Shown here: positions 35,837 to 44,175 of the stretch, piece by piece
Numbering within the stretch: position 1 is the stretch's first letter
Layout of the letters: each line of letters begins with the position of its first letter
Source of the DNA: Streptomyces uncialis
GTDB taxonomy: Bacteria > Actinomycetota > Actinomycetes > Streptomycetales > Streptomycetaceae
Reading direction: 5' to 3'
NCBI RefSeq assembly: GCF_036250755.1
Contig: NZ_CP109583.1
Location: forward strand, 3,658,001 to 3,722,000
Length of the DNA stretch: 64,000 bases
Translations under genes and position numbers: made by a program
Notes under the pieces: model-generated
The model's input: only the letters and a program-made list of their open reading frames with translations
Told to the model about the DNA's origin: nothing
Database searches by the model: none

Positions 35837-36766
35837 TCAGGACTTCTGGGGTTCCGGGTCGAGAGGGGCCGACGGGACCGGAGGGCGGGGTGGGGCGGGG
35901 CGGCGGGAGACCGCTACGCCCAGCAGGCACAGGGCACCGCCCGCGAGCGCGACCGCACCGGGGATCTCCCCGAGGAAGATCCACGACAGCGCGACGACGA
36001 GCGCGGGCACCACGTACGTCGTGGCCCCCAGCTTCCCCGCCGTGGTCCGCGACAACGCGTACGCCCAGGTCCAGAACGCCAGCGCCGTGGGCAGCAGCCC
36101 GAGGTAGACGACCGAGAGGGTGACCCCCGTCGGCGCGGTCCGCACATCGGACACCAGCTGCCCCGCGAACGGCAGGCACGCCACCGCGGCGACCAGGCAG
36201 GCGAACGTCGTGACCTGGAGCGCCGAGGCATGCCCCAGGGACGACTTCTGCGCGACGACCCCGATCGCGTACCCGACCGCCGCGACCAGCAGGAGCAGCA
36301 CACCCCAGACGGAGCTGCTGCCCTCCCCGCCGAGGACCCCGGCGATCACCGTGCCGACGAAGGAGATCCCGAGGCCCAGCAGCAGCGGCCGGGGATAGCC
36401 CTCGCCCAGCACCCGTCCGCCGAGCAGCGCGACGAGGATCGGGCCGATGCCGATGATCAGCGCGGCGGTGCCCGCGTCGGTGTGCTGCTCGCCCCAGTTG
36501 AGGGCGACCATGTAGACCCCGAACCAGAAGACACCCGCCCCGAGGATGCCGGGCCACGCCTCCCGTTTCGGCAGCCCCTCGCCACGGGCGAGGAGGAGCG
36601 CGCCGAGCGCGAGGCCCCCGACGAGCAGCCGTCCCAGCGCCATCGACCCGGGATGGAAGTCCTCGACGGCGTACCGGATGGCGACGAACGCCGAGGCCCA
36701 CAGCAGCATGGTGACGCTGATCGCGAGGAGCGCCTTGGTGTCCGGGGAGCGGGGTGGTGTGGTCAT
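35837..36766 (-). CDS. EamA/DMT-family transporter
   Basis: 309 residues, ten predicted membrane helices in two EamA repeats (first half LLWASAFVAIRYAVEDFHPG; second half VAAVGYAIGVVAQKSSLGH). The ATG at 36766 overlaps the stop of the ligase gene as ATGA, so it is translationally coupled as the last gene of a three-gene operon. Members export metabolites such as amino acids or aromatic compounds. In this context export of a hydroxybenzoate-derived product is an inference. Confidence 0.88.
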   Translation of the reverse strand: MTTPPRSPDTKALLAISVTMLLWASAFVAIRYAVEDFHPGSMALGRLLVGGLALGALLLARGEGLPKREAWPGILGAGVFWFGVYMVALNWGEQHTDAGTAALIIGIGPILVALLGGRVLGEGYPRPLLLGLGISFVGTVIAGVLGGEGSSSVWGVLLLLVAAVGYAIGVVAQKSSLGHASALQVTTFACLVAAVACLPFAGQLVSDVRTAPTGVTLSVVYLGLLPTALAFWTWAYALSRTTAGKLGATTYVVPALVVALSWIFLGEIPGAVALAGGALCLLGVAVSRRPAPPRPPVPSAPLDPEPQKS

Positions 36767-38295
36767 GAGTGAGGATCACCTTCCCGCGCCAGCGCGCGTA
36801 CCGCGCGGCGCAGTAGTTTTCCGGTGGGATTGCGAGGCAGTTCGGGGACGATCAGTACGTCGTCGGGGACCTTGTACCAGGTGAGCCGGGAGCGGGCGGT
36901 GGCGAGGAGTTCGGCGGTCACGGCCCCCGGCCGCGCCCCGTCGTGGAGTGCGGCGTAGGCGCGCAGGGACGTGGCGCCCCCGGCGCGGCGCACCGAGACG
37001 ACGGCGGCCTCCCGTACCGCGGGGTGCGCGGTCAGCAGGTCCTCGATCTCGGTGGGGTGGACGTTCTGGCCGCCGACGATCTCGATGTCGTCGAGCCGTC
37101 CGTGGACACTGACGTAGCCGTCGGCGTCGACGGTGGCGGCGTCACCGGTGGTGTACCACTCGTCGGGGGTGAGCCGCGCGGGTTCGGCGCCGCCGCGGGC
37201 GACCCCGGGGCCGATGGTGGGTCCGGCGACCTGGAGGCGGCCCTCGGTGCCGGCGGGCACCTCGTCGCCGTGGTCGTCGACGATCCGCAGCCGGTAGGGG
37301 GGAAGGACCCGGCCGAGGGTGTACTCGCGTATGCCGTGGGGGCCGTTGGCGAGCAGGGCGTGCCCGATCTCCGTGGTGCCGAAGATGTTGAGGAGCTTCT
37401 CGCCGAGGATCGCGCGCAGCCGTCGTTCCAGTACGGGCGGCAGCACCTCACCGGCCACGACGGCGGCCCGCAGGGTGGCGAGCACCCCGTGCGCGGGGTG
37501 GTCGAGCAGCCGGGCGTAGAAGCTGGGCTGTCCGTACAGGACGGTGACGCCGTGCTCCCCGACGGCCTTCAGGGTGTCGTCCTCGGTGGCCCGGCGGGGG
37601 CTCAGCACGGTGGTCGCGCCGCGCAGCAGCGGGAAGAACAGCGAGTTGCCGAGTCCGTAGGAGAAGTAGAGCCGGGAGACGGAGAAGCCGGTGTCGTCGG
37701 GTCCGATGCCGATGGCCTCCCCGGCGGCCCGGCTGAAGACCTCCGGGTCGCCGTGGGTGTGGAAGCACAGCCGCGGGTCGCTGGTGGTGCCGGAGGTGAA
37801 CGCGGCGAACGCGAGGCTGTCCGCGCCGACGCGGGCGTACGGGGGCGCGCCGGGCGAGGGGGTGCGCAGCTCACCGGGGGTGAGGACCAGCGGCGCGGGG
37901 AAGTGCCGGGCGAGTTCGGGGGCGGAGACGATCGCCGCGGGTTCCGCGAGCGCGGCGGCCCGGGTCAGTTCGGCGGCGTGCAGGGCCGAATTGACGGGAA
38001 CGGCGACGGCGCCGATGTGCAGGGCGCCGAGGAAGGCGCGGACGAAGTCGATGCCGTCGGGCACGGCGATCAGGATGCGGGAGCCGGGCCCGAGGCCGCG
38101 GGCGATGAACGCGGCGGCGGCCCGTCCGGCGCCCTCGTGGACCTCGGAGAAGAGGTACGAGCGGCCTTCGACGACATAGGCGCGGCGGCCCAGCCACCCG
38201 TGGGCGCGGGCGGTGGCGGCGAGGAGTTCGGCGAGATTGCCGCTGGGGACCGGGACGGGCACGGCGGGCGCGGGACGGACGGGTGCGATGCTCAT
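36763..38295 (-). CDS. Benzoate-CoA-ligase-type aryl:CoA (or carrier) ligase
   Basis: 510 residues from ATG 38295. ANL superfamily: AFTSGTTSDPRLCFHTHGD is the P-loop (Arg in place of the usual Lys), LYFSYGLGNSLFFPLLRG is diagnostic for the benzoate/hydroxybenzoate-CoA ligase branch, NIFGTTEIGHALLAN binds AMP, YTTGDAATVD holds the ribose Asp, and LPRNPTGKLLRR holds the C-terminal catalytic Lys. The start overlaps the chorismatase stop (ATGA). It should activate the benzoic acid made by that enzyme to a CoA or carrier thioester. Confidence 0.9.
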   Translation of the reverse strand: MSIAPVRPAPAVPVPVPSGNLAELLAATARAHGWLGRRAYVVEGRSYLFSEVHEGAGRAAAAFIARGLGPGSRILIAVPDGIDFVRAFLGALHIGAVAVPVNSALHAAELTRAAALAEPAAIVSAPELARHFPAPLVLTPGELRTPSPGAPPYARVGADSLAFAAFTSGTTSDPRLCFHTHGDPEVFSRAAGEAIGIGPDDTGFSVSRLYFSYGLGNSLFFPLLRGATTVLSPRRATEDDTLKAVGEHGVTVLYGQPSFYARLLDHPAHGVLATLRAAVVAGEVLPPVLERRLRAILGEKLLNIFGTTEIGHALLANGPHGIREYTLGRVLPPYRLRIVDDHGDEVPAGTEGRLQVAGPTIGPGVARGGAEPARLTPDEWYTTGDAATVDADGYVSVHGRLDDIEIVGGQNVHPTEIEDLLTAHPAVREAAVVSVRRAGGATSLRAYAALHDGARPGAVTAELLATARSRLTWYKVPDDVLIVPELPRNPTGKLLRRAVRALAREGDPHS

Positions 38296-39308
38296 CCGGC
38301 TATCCCTTCTATCTCCACCAGCAGATCGGGGCGGCAGACGTCGACGTTGAGGTAGGCGATGTCGGCGTGGTCGGGGAAGACCTCCGCGCACCTGGCGCGC
38401 ACCAGCGGCAGATCGTGCTCGTCGCGTACGTAGACCTTGATGGAGTCGAGGTCCTTGAGGCCGTAGCCGCCCTCCACACCGTGCTCGCGCAGGTTGCCGG
38501 GGCTGATGAGGGCCTCGATGTTGGCGAGGGTCGCGTCGACCTGGGCGGCGATGTCGTCGTGGTGGACGGTGTCGTCGCCGACGATGCTGGCCGTCCCGGA
38601 GACATAGACGGTGCCCGTGGACCCGTCGGCGGCCGGCAGATGGGTGGCGCGGGCGAAGCTCGGGGACTTCGGGCCGTACTGCTTGGGGTACTTGTACGCG
38701 GGGGTCTGGTTCGGGTTCTCCAGATGGCGGGGCACCCCGGCGCGGGTGGCGAGGAAGTACAGGTCGATCCCGGGGCTGAGGCTGCCGATGCCGGTGGCGG
38801 CGGGGATCCGGCCGGGCCACTTGTCGAAGGCGCGGGCGCGGCCCACGCAGAAGTCCCGGTAGTTCTCCATGCCTTCGGCGTTGTCGCCGGTGATGGCGCC
38901 GACGAGGTTCCACATCCGGAACAGTTCGGTGTACCCGAGCCGGGACAGCAGGGCGAACGCCTGCTCGTAGGCGGACTGCACGGCGTTCTGGTAGACGCCC
39001 CGCTCGTCGATCCGGACCGCGCAGAAGATGTGGTCGCCGTCCTCCGCGTAGACGAGGCTGCCCTCGACCCCGGCGCGCACCGGCCGGTCGGTCACCCATA
39101 TCTCGGTGAACGGTTCGGTGTTGTCCCCCGCCATATGCACCGTGAGGCGGGGCGCCCCCTCGTGCAGGGTGGGCGGCTGGCCGCCCCGGGCGTAGGCGAC
39201 CCGGCCCAGCACACCGCGACCGACGACATCCGCGCGGCCGTGGCACGCGGACTTCACGAAAAGGCACTCCAGACCACGGCGGACGGGGGAGCGATGTGTA
39301 TCGGTCAT
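38292..39308 (-). CDS. Chorismatase, FkbO/Hyg5-like
   Basis: 338 residues from ATG 39308. The family signature is clear: YPKQYGPKSPSFARATHL, VYVSGTASIVGDDTVH, DIAAQVDATLANIEAL and a C-terminal VCRPDLLVEIEG with the catalytic Glu at 332. Chorismatases hydrolyse chorismate to pyruvate plus either dihydroxycyclohexadienoate (FkbO) or 3-hydroxybenzoate (Hyg5). If I recall Hyg5 numbering correctly (Gly240, Cys327, Glu334), then Gly238, Cys325 and Glu332 match with a constant offset of two, favouring 3-hydroxybenzoate. First gene of a coupled operon with the ligase and an exporter. Confidence 0.9.
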   Translation of the reverse strand: MTDTHRSPVRRGLECLFVKSACHGRADVVGRGVLGRVAYARGGQPPTLHEGAPRLTVHMAGDNTEPFTEIWVTDRPVRAGVEGSLVYAEDGDHIFCAVRIDERGVYQNAVQSAYEQAFALLSRLGYTELFRMWNLVGAITGDNAEGMENYRDFCVGRARAFDKWPGRIPAATGIGSLSPGIDLYFLATRAGVPRHLENPNQTPAYKYPKQYGPKSPSFARATHLPAADGSTGTVYVSGTASIVGDDTVHHDDIAAQVDATLANIEALISPGNLREHGVEGGYGLKDLDSIKVYVRDEHDLPLVRARCAEVFPDHADIAYLNVDVCRPDLLVEIEGIAG

Positions 39309-39501
39309 GGTTTCCGTCAGCCCCAGCCCTGATCGTCACGGTTCATTTGTAACCCCCGCATGTCGAGTTCTTGAAATTTCTATGGCGATGTGCTCGGTGC
39401 GAATGGTGCTACGTCTTCAACATCACCACAGAAACCTTCTGTTCGCCTTTCTCGCATAGGCTCCAAGTAATGCCAGGCGCAAACTGGAGGGGTGACAGGG
39501 C
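39309..39501. promoter_or_regulatory. AT-richer divergent promoter region
   Basis: 193 bases between the chorismatase operon and the LuxR-type gene, clearly richer in A/T than the surroundings (for example TTCTTGAAATTTCTATGG near 39368). TAGGCT near 39458 is a plausible -10 box for the LuxR gene. GGAGG precedes its ATG. No obvious long palindrome. Confidence 0.45.
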
Positions 39502-40539
39502 ATGGGAAACAGCGACATAAGGGATCTCCCGGAGGTCCCTCAGGCGGGGACGCTCGCCAACCGTGTGTACGAACTCGCGCTGCACAGCGACTTCGTCGAC
39601 GCCGAGGTATGCGTCCGCGAGCTGGGCATCACCCGCGAGGAGGCCGAGCGCACCGTGCGCGACCTGGTCGACCTGCGGCTGCTGCTGTCCGCCCATGGCT
39701 GCCGCGCCACCTATGTCGCGGTCAACCCGCTGTCCGCGTCCCTTCAGCTCCTCGCCCCGTACGACGAGCAACTTCGATCAAGACAGAACGAGTTGGAGCA
39801 GATCCGGCAGCAGATGCACAGTCTGCTGCCGTTGTACCGGGCGAACCTCCCCGAGGAACAGTCCGGGCCCGAGATCCAGCGCATCGACGACCTCGACACC
39901 GTGCGCGGGGTCCTCGGCCAGCTCGCCGAGCAGTGCCGGACCGAGGTCATCACCTCGCAGCCGGGCGGCGCCCGGGATGTCGGGGTGCTGCGCGAGGCCG
40001 CCCGCCGCGACCGTGAGGTGCTCGACCGCGGGGTGCGGATGCGGACGCTCTACCAGCACACCGCGCGATTCGATCAGCCCACCCGGGAATACGTGGAGCG
40101 CATTTCCGAGGGCGGCGCCGAAGTACGGACCACGACCGGCGGATTCCAGCGGGCGATAGTTTACGACCGCAGCGCCGCCGTCATACCCCTCGCCGACAAT
40201 TCCCGGGGTGCGCTGCTGGTCCGCGATCCGGATCTCGTGCATTTCGTGGCGGAGGCTTTCGAGGGGTCCTGGGACACCGCCGATCCGTTCCGTCCGACCT
40301 ATGACCGCGACGAGATCCGGCTGGTGTCGGACACCCTCAACCGGTCGCTGCTGCGGATGCTCGCCAACGGCCATGACGACAAGGCCATCGCGCGGCGGCT
40401 CGGTATCTCACCGCGGACCTGCCAGCGGCGGATCTCGGAACTGATGCATGAACTCGGCGCCCGTACCCGGCTGCACGCCGGGGTCCTGATCCATCAGCGC
40501 GGTCTGCTGGACGAGCCGGTGCCCGTCACCGCCGGATAG
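39502..40539 (+). CDS. LuxR-type transcriptional regulator
   Basis: 345 residues. The N-terminal part (about 1-100) looks like a winged-helix, TrmB-like domain (CVRELGITREEAERTVRDLVDLRLL) with a coiled segment (RSRQNELEQIRQQMHSLL). The middle resembles a phospholipase-D-like sensing fold (AVIPLADNSRGALLVRDPDLV). The C-terminal LuxR helix-turn-helix reads MLANGHDDKAIARRLGISPR and TCQRRISELMHELGARTRLH. Such regulators commonly sit beside Streptomyces natural-product genes. Divergent from the chorismatase operon, its likely target. Confidence 0.88.
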   Translation: MGNSDIRDLPEVPQAGTLANRVYELALHSDFVDAEVCVRELGITREEAERTVRDLVDLRLLLSAHGCRATYVAVNPLSASLQLLAPYDEQLRSRQNELEQIRQQMHSLLPLYRANLPEEQSGPEIQRIDDLDTVRGVLGQLAEQCRTEVITSQPGGARDVGVLREAARRDREVLDRGVRMRTLYQHTARFDQPTREYVERISEGGAEVRTTTGGFQRAIVYDRSAAVIPLADNSRGALLVRDPDLVHFVAEAFEGSWDTADPFRPTYDRDEIRLVSDTLNRSLLRMLANGHDDKAIARRLGISPRTCQRRISELMHELGARTRLHAGVLIHQRGLLDEPVPVTAG

Positions 40540-40616
40540 CGCACCACCGCAGGACGGACCGGTCCGGCGGCGCACACCGGTGACGGACCCGGCAGGCAAG
40601 GCCACCGGGAACGCGA

Positions 40617-40660
40617 AGAAGCAGGACCGGGAAGACCCCCCGGCCTCCGGTCCTGCTTCT
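40617..40660. terminator. Bidirectional terminator between LuxR gene and sigQ
   Basis: AGAAGCAGGACCGG (40617-40630) and CCGGTCCTGCTTCT (40647-40660) form a perfect 14-bp stem with a 16-base loop, 77 bases after the LuxR gene stop. Confidence 0.8.
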
Positions 40661-40670
40661 CCTGTCACGG

Positions 40671-40893
40671 CCCCCGCGACTCCCACCCCCCGGTGGTCAC
40701 CGCTCTCCCGTCGGGCCGATCTCCCCCGTGTTCCCACCCCCCGGTGGGTCCACGTCCCCCGTGCGGTCCGTCCCCCGACGGACCCGCTCCCCCGGCATCC
40801 CCCGCCGTGGGGCGCGTCCTCCCCCCGTACCCCCGATCGTGCTCCCACCCCCGTGGGGTACTTCTTCCCCCCGTCCGGTGCCGTGCCTCCCCC
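40671..40893. repeat. C-run tract (G-runs on the sigQ strand)
   Basis: Thirteen runs of five or six C in 223 bases, at intervals of roughly 9-37 bases and often followed by GTG or GAT. There is no gene. On the minus strand these are G-runs immediately downstream of the sigQ stop codon, so the sigQ transcript would carry them before it meets the terminator. Intramolecular G-quadruplex formation is possible. Confidence 0.7.
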
Positions 40894-40928
40894 GATGGCC
40901 CGGTACCGGGCCCTTCGACGGTCCGCCG

Positions 40929-41669
40929 CTACGCGACGAGTTCGCCGAAGGACTCCTCCTCGTCACGGCCGAAGCTGAGGACCTGGTCCTCACGCAGCCG
41001 GCGCAGGGAGCGCCAGATGCTGGACTTCACCGTGCCGACACTGATGCCGAGGATCTCCGCGATCTCCGGGTCGGTGCGGCCCTCGTAGTAGCGCAGGACC
41101 AGCATCGTCCGCTGGAGTTCGGGCAGCCGGGCCAGCGCCTGCCACAGGACCGCGCGCAGCTCCGTGCCGCGCATCGCGTCCGTGTCGCCGGCCGTCTCCG
41201 GCAGCTCCTCGGTCGGGTACTCGTTGAGCTTGCGCCGCCGCCAGGCGCTGATGTGCAGATTCGTCATCGTGCGGCGCAGATAACCGCCGACGGCGGCCTT
41301 GTCGCTGATCCGGTCCCAGGCCCGGTACGTCGAGAAGAGGGCGCTCTGGAGCAGGTCCTCCGCCTCGAAGCGGTCCCCGGTCAGGTGGTACGCCGTGGCG
41401 TACAGGGAGGCCCGGCGCTCCTGGACGTACGCCGTGAACGCCTGCTCGGCGCTCGGCTCGGTCCTGCGCTCCCCCGTGGCCTCCCCGTGCGCACTGCCCC
41501 CGTTCGGCGCGTCGACCACCGTCATATAGGCGGTGTGCTGACGCCCGGTGCCGCGAGCGCACCCCCGCCCGCTCACGGCACCGGCCTTCTCGATGGAACC
41601 GTTCCCCCGTCCGCCGTCGTGAAGACGCGTGACGACCGCGCTCGCGGTGATGCCGTGCGGCTTGTTCAT
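40929..41669 (-). CDS. sigQ: ECF-type RNA polymerase sigma factor SigQ
   Basis: 246 residues from ATG 41669; a shorter ATG at 41525 lacks a ribosome site. Region 2: LYATAYHLTGDRFEAEDLLQSALFSTYRAW; region 4: LPELQRTMLVLRYYEGRTDPEIAEILGISVGTVKSSIWRSLRRL. This is the SigE-like ECF family typical of Streptomyces. The gene is divergent from afsQ1, as in S. coelicolor, where SigQ and AfsQ1 jointly control antibiotic production under nitrogen-limited conditions. An AfsQ1-type box sits between them. A G-run tract follows the stop. Confidence 0.93.
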   Translation of the reverse strand: MNKPHGITASAVVTRLHDGGRGNGSIEKAGAVSGRGCARGTGRQHTAYMTVVDAPNGGSAHGEATGERRTEPSAEQAFTAYVQERRASLYATAYHLTGDRFEAEDLLQSALFSTYRAWDRISDKAAVGGYLRRTMTNLHISAWRRRKLNEYPTEELPETAGDTDAMRGTELRAVLWQALARLPELQRTMLVLRYYEGRTDPEIAEILGISVGTVKSSIWRSLRRLREDQVLSFGRDEEESFGELVA

Positions 41670-41757
41670 CTCGCGCCCCCCGTCGGTGGTGTTCCCCCGT
41701 GTTCCCTGCGATGACCAGAATCCTGCCGGGGGCACTTCATGGCGGTGTCCGCCGACT

Positions 41758-41773
41758 GTCACAGGCCTGTCAC
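41758..41773. promoter_or_regulatory. AfsQ1 box in the sigQ-afsQ1 intergenic region
   Basis: GTCACAGGCCTGTCAC fits the described AfsQ1 consensus GTnAC-n6-GTnAC exactly, with two GTCAC direct repeats 11 bases apart. It lies 89 bases upstream of sigQ and about 115 upstream of afsQ1, where autoregulation and sigQ control are expected. Confidence 0.8.
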
Positions 41774-41887
41774 AGGGGTCCGGGGCGCTCAGGCGGACCG
41801 GGCGGCGGGGCGTGCGCGCGGGGCGCCGGGGAGCGGACGGGCCCCGGCAGTCGAAACCCCACCGTGCTATGGGACAGAATGAGGCCC

Positions 41888-42565
41888 GTGCCTTCCCTGT
41901 TGCTGATCGAGGACGACGACGCCATCCGTACGGCCCTGGAGCTGTCTCTGACACGCCAGGGTCACCGGGTGGCCACCGCTGCCACCGGCGAGGACGGCTT
42001 GCAGCTCCTGCGTGAGCAGCGGCCGGACCTGATCGTGCTGGACGTGATGCTGCCGGGCATCGACGGATTCGAGGTGTGCCGCCGTATCCGGCGCACCGAC
42101 CAGTTGCCGATCATCCTGCTGACCGCGCGGAGCGACGACATCGACGTCGTCGTCGGACTGGAGTCCGGCGCCGACGACTATGTCGTCAAACCCGTGCAGG
42201 GCCGGGTGCTCGACGCCCGGATCCGCGCGGTGCTGCGCCGGGGGGAACGCGAGTCGACGGACTCCGCGACCTTCGGCAGCCTGGTCATCGACCGGGCCGC
42301 GATGACGGTGACCAAGAACGGCGAGGACCTGCAACTCACCCCGACCGAACTGCGGCTGCTCCTGGAGCTGAGCCGCAGGCCCGGTCAGGCGCTGTCACGG
42401 CAGCAGTTGCTGCGGCTGGTGTGGGAGCACGACTACCTCGGTGACTCCCGGCTCGTGGACGCGTGTGTGCAGCGGCTGCGGGCCAAGGTCGAGGACGTCC
42501 CGTCGTCCCCGACGCTCATCCGTACGGTGCGAGGGGTCGGCTACCGGCTGGACAGTCCTCAGTGA
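41888..42565 (+). CDS. afsQ1: Two-component response regulator AfsQ1
   Basis: OmpR-type regulator, 225 residues from GTG 41888 (the S. coelicolor length); an in-frame ATG at 41879 is an alternative. The receiver domain has IEDDDAIRTAL, phospho-acceptor Asp52 in IVLDVMLPGIDG, and Thr/Lys in LLTARSDD and VVKPVQGR. The winged helix covers about 125-225 (LQLTPTELRLLLELSRRPGQ, VRGVGYRLD). Stop and start overlap (GTGA) with afsQ2. Known to activate antibiotic genes and repress development with glutamate as nitrogen source. Confidence 0.95.
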   Translation: MPSLLLIEDDDAIRTALELSLTRQGHRVATAATGEDGLQLLREQRPDLIVLDVMLPGIDGFEVCRRIRRTDQLPIILLTARSDDIDVVVGLESGADDYVVKPVQGRVLDARIRAVLRRGERESTDSATFGSLVIDRAAMTVTKNGEDLQLTPTELRLLLELSRRPGQALSRQQLLRLVWEHDYLGDSRLVDACVQRLRAKVEDVPSSPTLIRTVRGVGYRLDSPQ

Positions 42566-44175
42566 CCGCAGAGCGTGACCAGGCCGGGCGACCCGGCGAC
42601 CGGAAGGGTGCCGGCACCGGCACACCGCGCGGCTGGGCCCGTACGCGCCGGGCGGTGTCCCTGGGGATGCGGTTCACCAGTCTGCGGCTGCGGCTCGTCC
42701 TCGTGTTCGCCCTGGTGGCGCTGACGGCGGCGGTGTCGGCGTCGGGGATCGCGTACTGGCTGAACCGGGAAGCGGTGCTCACCCGCGCCCAGGACGCGGC
42801 GCTGAACGACTTCCAGCAGGAGATGCAGAACCGGGCGGGCGCCCTGCCGGGCCGTCCCACCCAGACCGAGCTGGAGAACACCGCCGGGCAGATGGCGACG
42901 AGCAACCAGCACTTCAGTGTGCTGCTGATAGCGCGCGACGCGGTCGGGGACACCGTTGTCGGCAACTCCGACCTGGACACCTTCTCCCTCTCCGACGTAC
43001 CGGAGTCGCTGCGCGAGGCCGTGGACCAGCGCCAGCGGCTGTCGTCCACCAACAAGTCGCCGTACCACCTGTACTGGCAGCGGATCTCCGACGACGACAC
43101 CCCGTACCTGGTGGCCGGGACCCGGCTGATCGGCGGCGGGCCGACCGGCTACATGCTGAAGTCGCTGGAGCCGGAGGCCAAGGACCTCAACTCGCTGGCC
43201 TGGTCACTGGGGATCGCGACGGGTCTGGCGCTGATCGGGGCCGCGCTGCTGGCGCAGGCCGCCGCGACGACCGTCCTCAGACCGGTGCACCGGCTGGGCG
43301 CCGCCGCCAGACGGCTCGGCGAGGGCAAGCTGGACACCCGGCTGCGGGTCTCCGGCACCGACGAACTCGCCGAACTGTCACGGACGTTCAACCAGGCCGC
43401 GGCGGCCCTGGAGAAGCGGGTCGCGGACATGAGCGCCCGGGACGAGGCGTCCCGCCGGTTCGTCGCGGACATGTCCCATGAACTGCGGACCCCGCTGACC
43501 GCGATCACCGCGGTCACCGAGGTGCTGGAGGAGGAACTGGACGCGGAGACCGGCAGCGTCGACCCGATGATCGAACCGGCGGTACGGCTCGTGGTGAGCG
43601 AGACCCGGCGGCTGGGCGACCTGGTGGAGAACCTGATGGAGGTGACCCGCTTCGACGCGGGCACCGCCCGGCTGGTCCTCGACGACGTGGACCTGGCCGA
43701 CCAGATCACCGCCTGCATCGACGCCCGCGCCTGGCTGGACGCCGTCGAACTGGACGCGGCGCGCGGGATCATGGCACGGCTCGACCCGCGGCGCCTCGAC
43801 GTGATCCTCGCGAACCTGATCGGCAACGCGCTCAAGCACGGCGGTTCGCCGGTACGGATCGCGGTGCGCACCGATGTCACCGACGGCGCCGACGACGTAC
43901 TGATCGAGGTCAGCGACCACGGTCCCGGAATCCCGCTGGAGGTGCTGCCGCATGTCTTCGACCGCTTCTACAAGGCCAGCGCGTCCAGGCCGCGTTCGGA
44001 GGGCAGCGGGCTCGGGCTGTCGATCGCGCTGGAGAACGCCCATATCCACGGCGGGGAGCTGACCGCCGCCAACGCACCCGAGGGGGGAGCGGTGTTCACC
44101 CTGCGGCTGCCCCGTGACGTCTCCGACACGAGCGGACCCTCCGGGGTGCCCGACCCGCAGGGCGGTGCCCGGTGA
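42562..44175 (+). CDS. afsQ2: Sensor histidine kinase AfsQ2
   Basis: 537 residues from GTG 42562, overlapping afsQ1. Two membrane helices (VLVFALVALTAAVSASGIAY and LAWSLGIATGLALIGAALLA) flank an extracellular sensor region of about 150 residues. A HAMP segment follows, then the H-box FVADMSHELRTPLTAITAV with the phosphorylated His, N-box DVILANLIGNALKHGG, G1 VSDHGPGIPLEVL and G2 SEGSGLGLSIA. Partner kinase of AfsQ1. The lipoprotein gene follows with another GTGA overlap. Confidence 0.95.
   Translation: MTAERDQAGRPGDRKGAGTGTPRGWARTRRAVSLGMRFTSLRLRLVLVFALVALTAAVSASGIAYWLNREAVLTRAQDAALNDFQQEMQNRAGALPGRPTQTELENTAGQMATSNQHFSVLLIARDAVGDTVVGNSDLDTFSLSDVPESLREAVDQRQRLSSTNKSPYHLYWQRISDDDTPYLVAGTRLIGGGPTGYMLKSLEPEAKDLNSLAWSLGIATGLALIGAALLAQAAATTVLRPVHRLGAAARRLGEGKLDTRLRVSGTDELAELSRTFNQAAAALEKRVADMSARDEASRRFVADMSHELRTPLTAITAVTEVLEEELDAETGSVDPMIEPAVRLVVSETRRLGDLVENLMEVTRFDAGTARLVLDDVDLADQITACIDARAWLDAVELDAARGIMARLDPRRLDVILANLIGNALKHGGSPVRIAVRTDVTDGADDVLIEVSDHGPGIPLEVLPHVFDRFYKASASRPRSEGSGLGLSIALENAHIHGGELTAANAPEGGAVFTLRLPRDVSDTSGPSGVPDPQGGAR

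Noticed and set aside
35351..36772. 473-residue plus-strand frame across repeat cluster 6 and the EamA gene
   Set aside because: The first part is repeat translation and the rest is the antisense shadow of the transporter gene.
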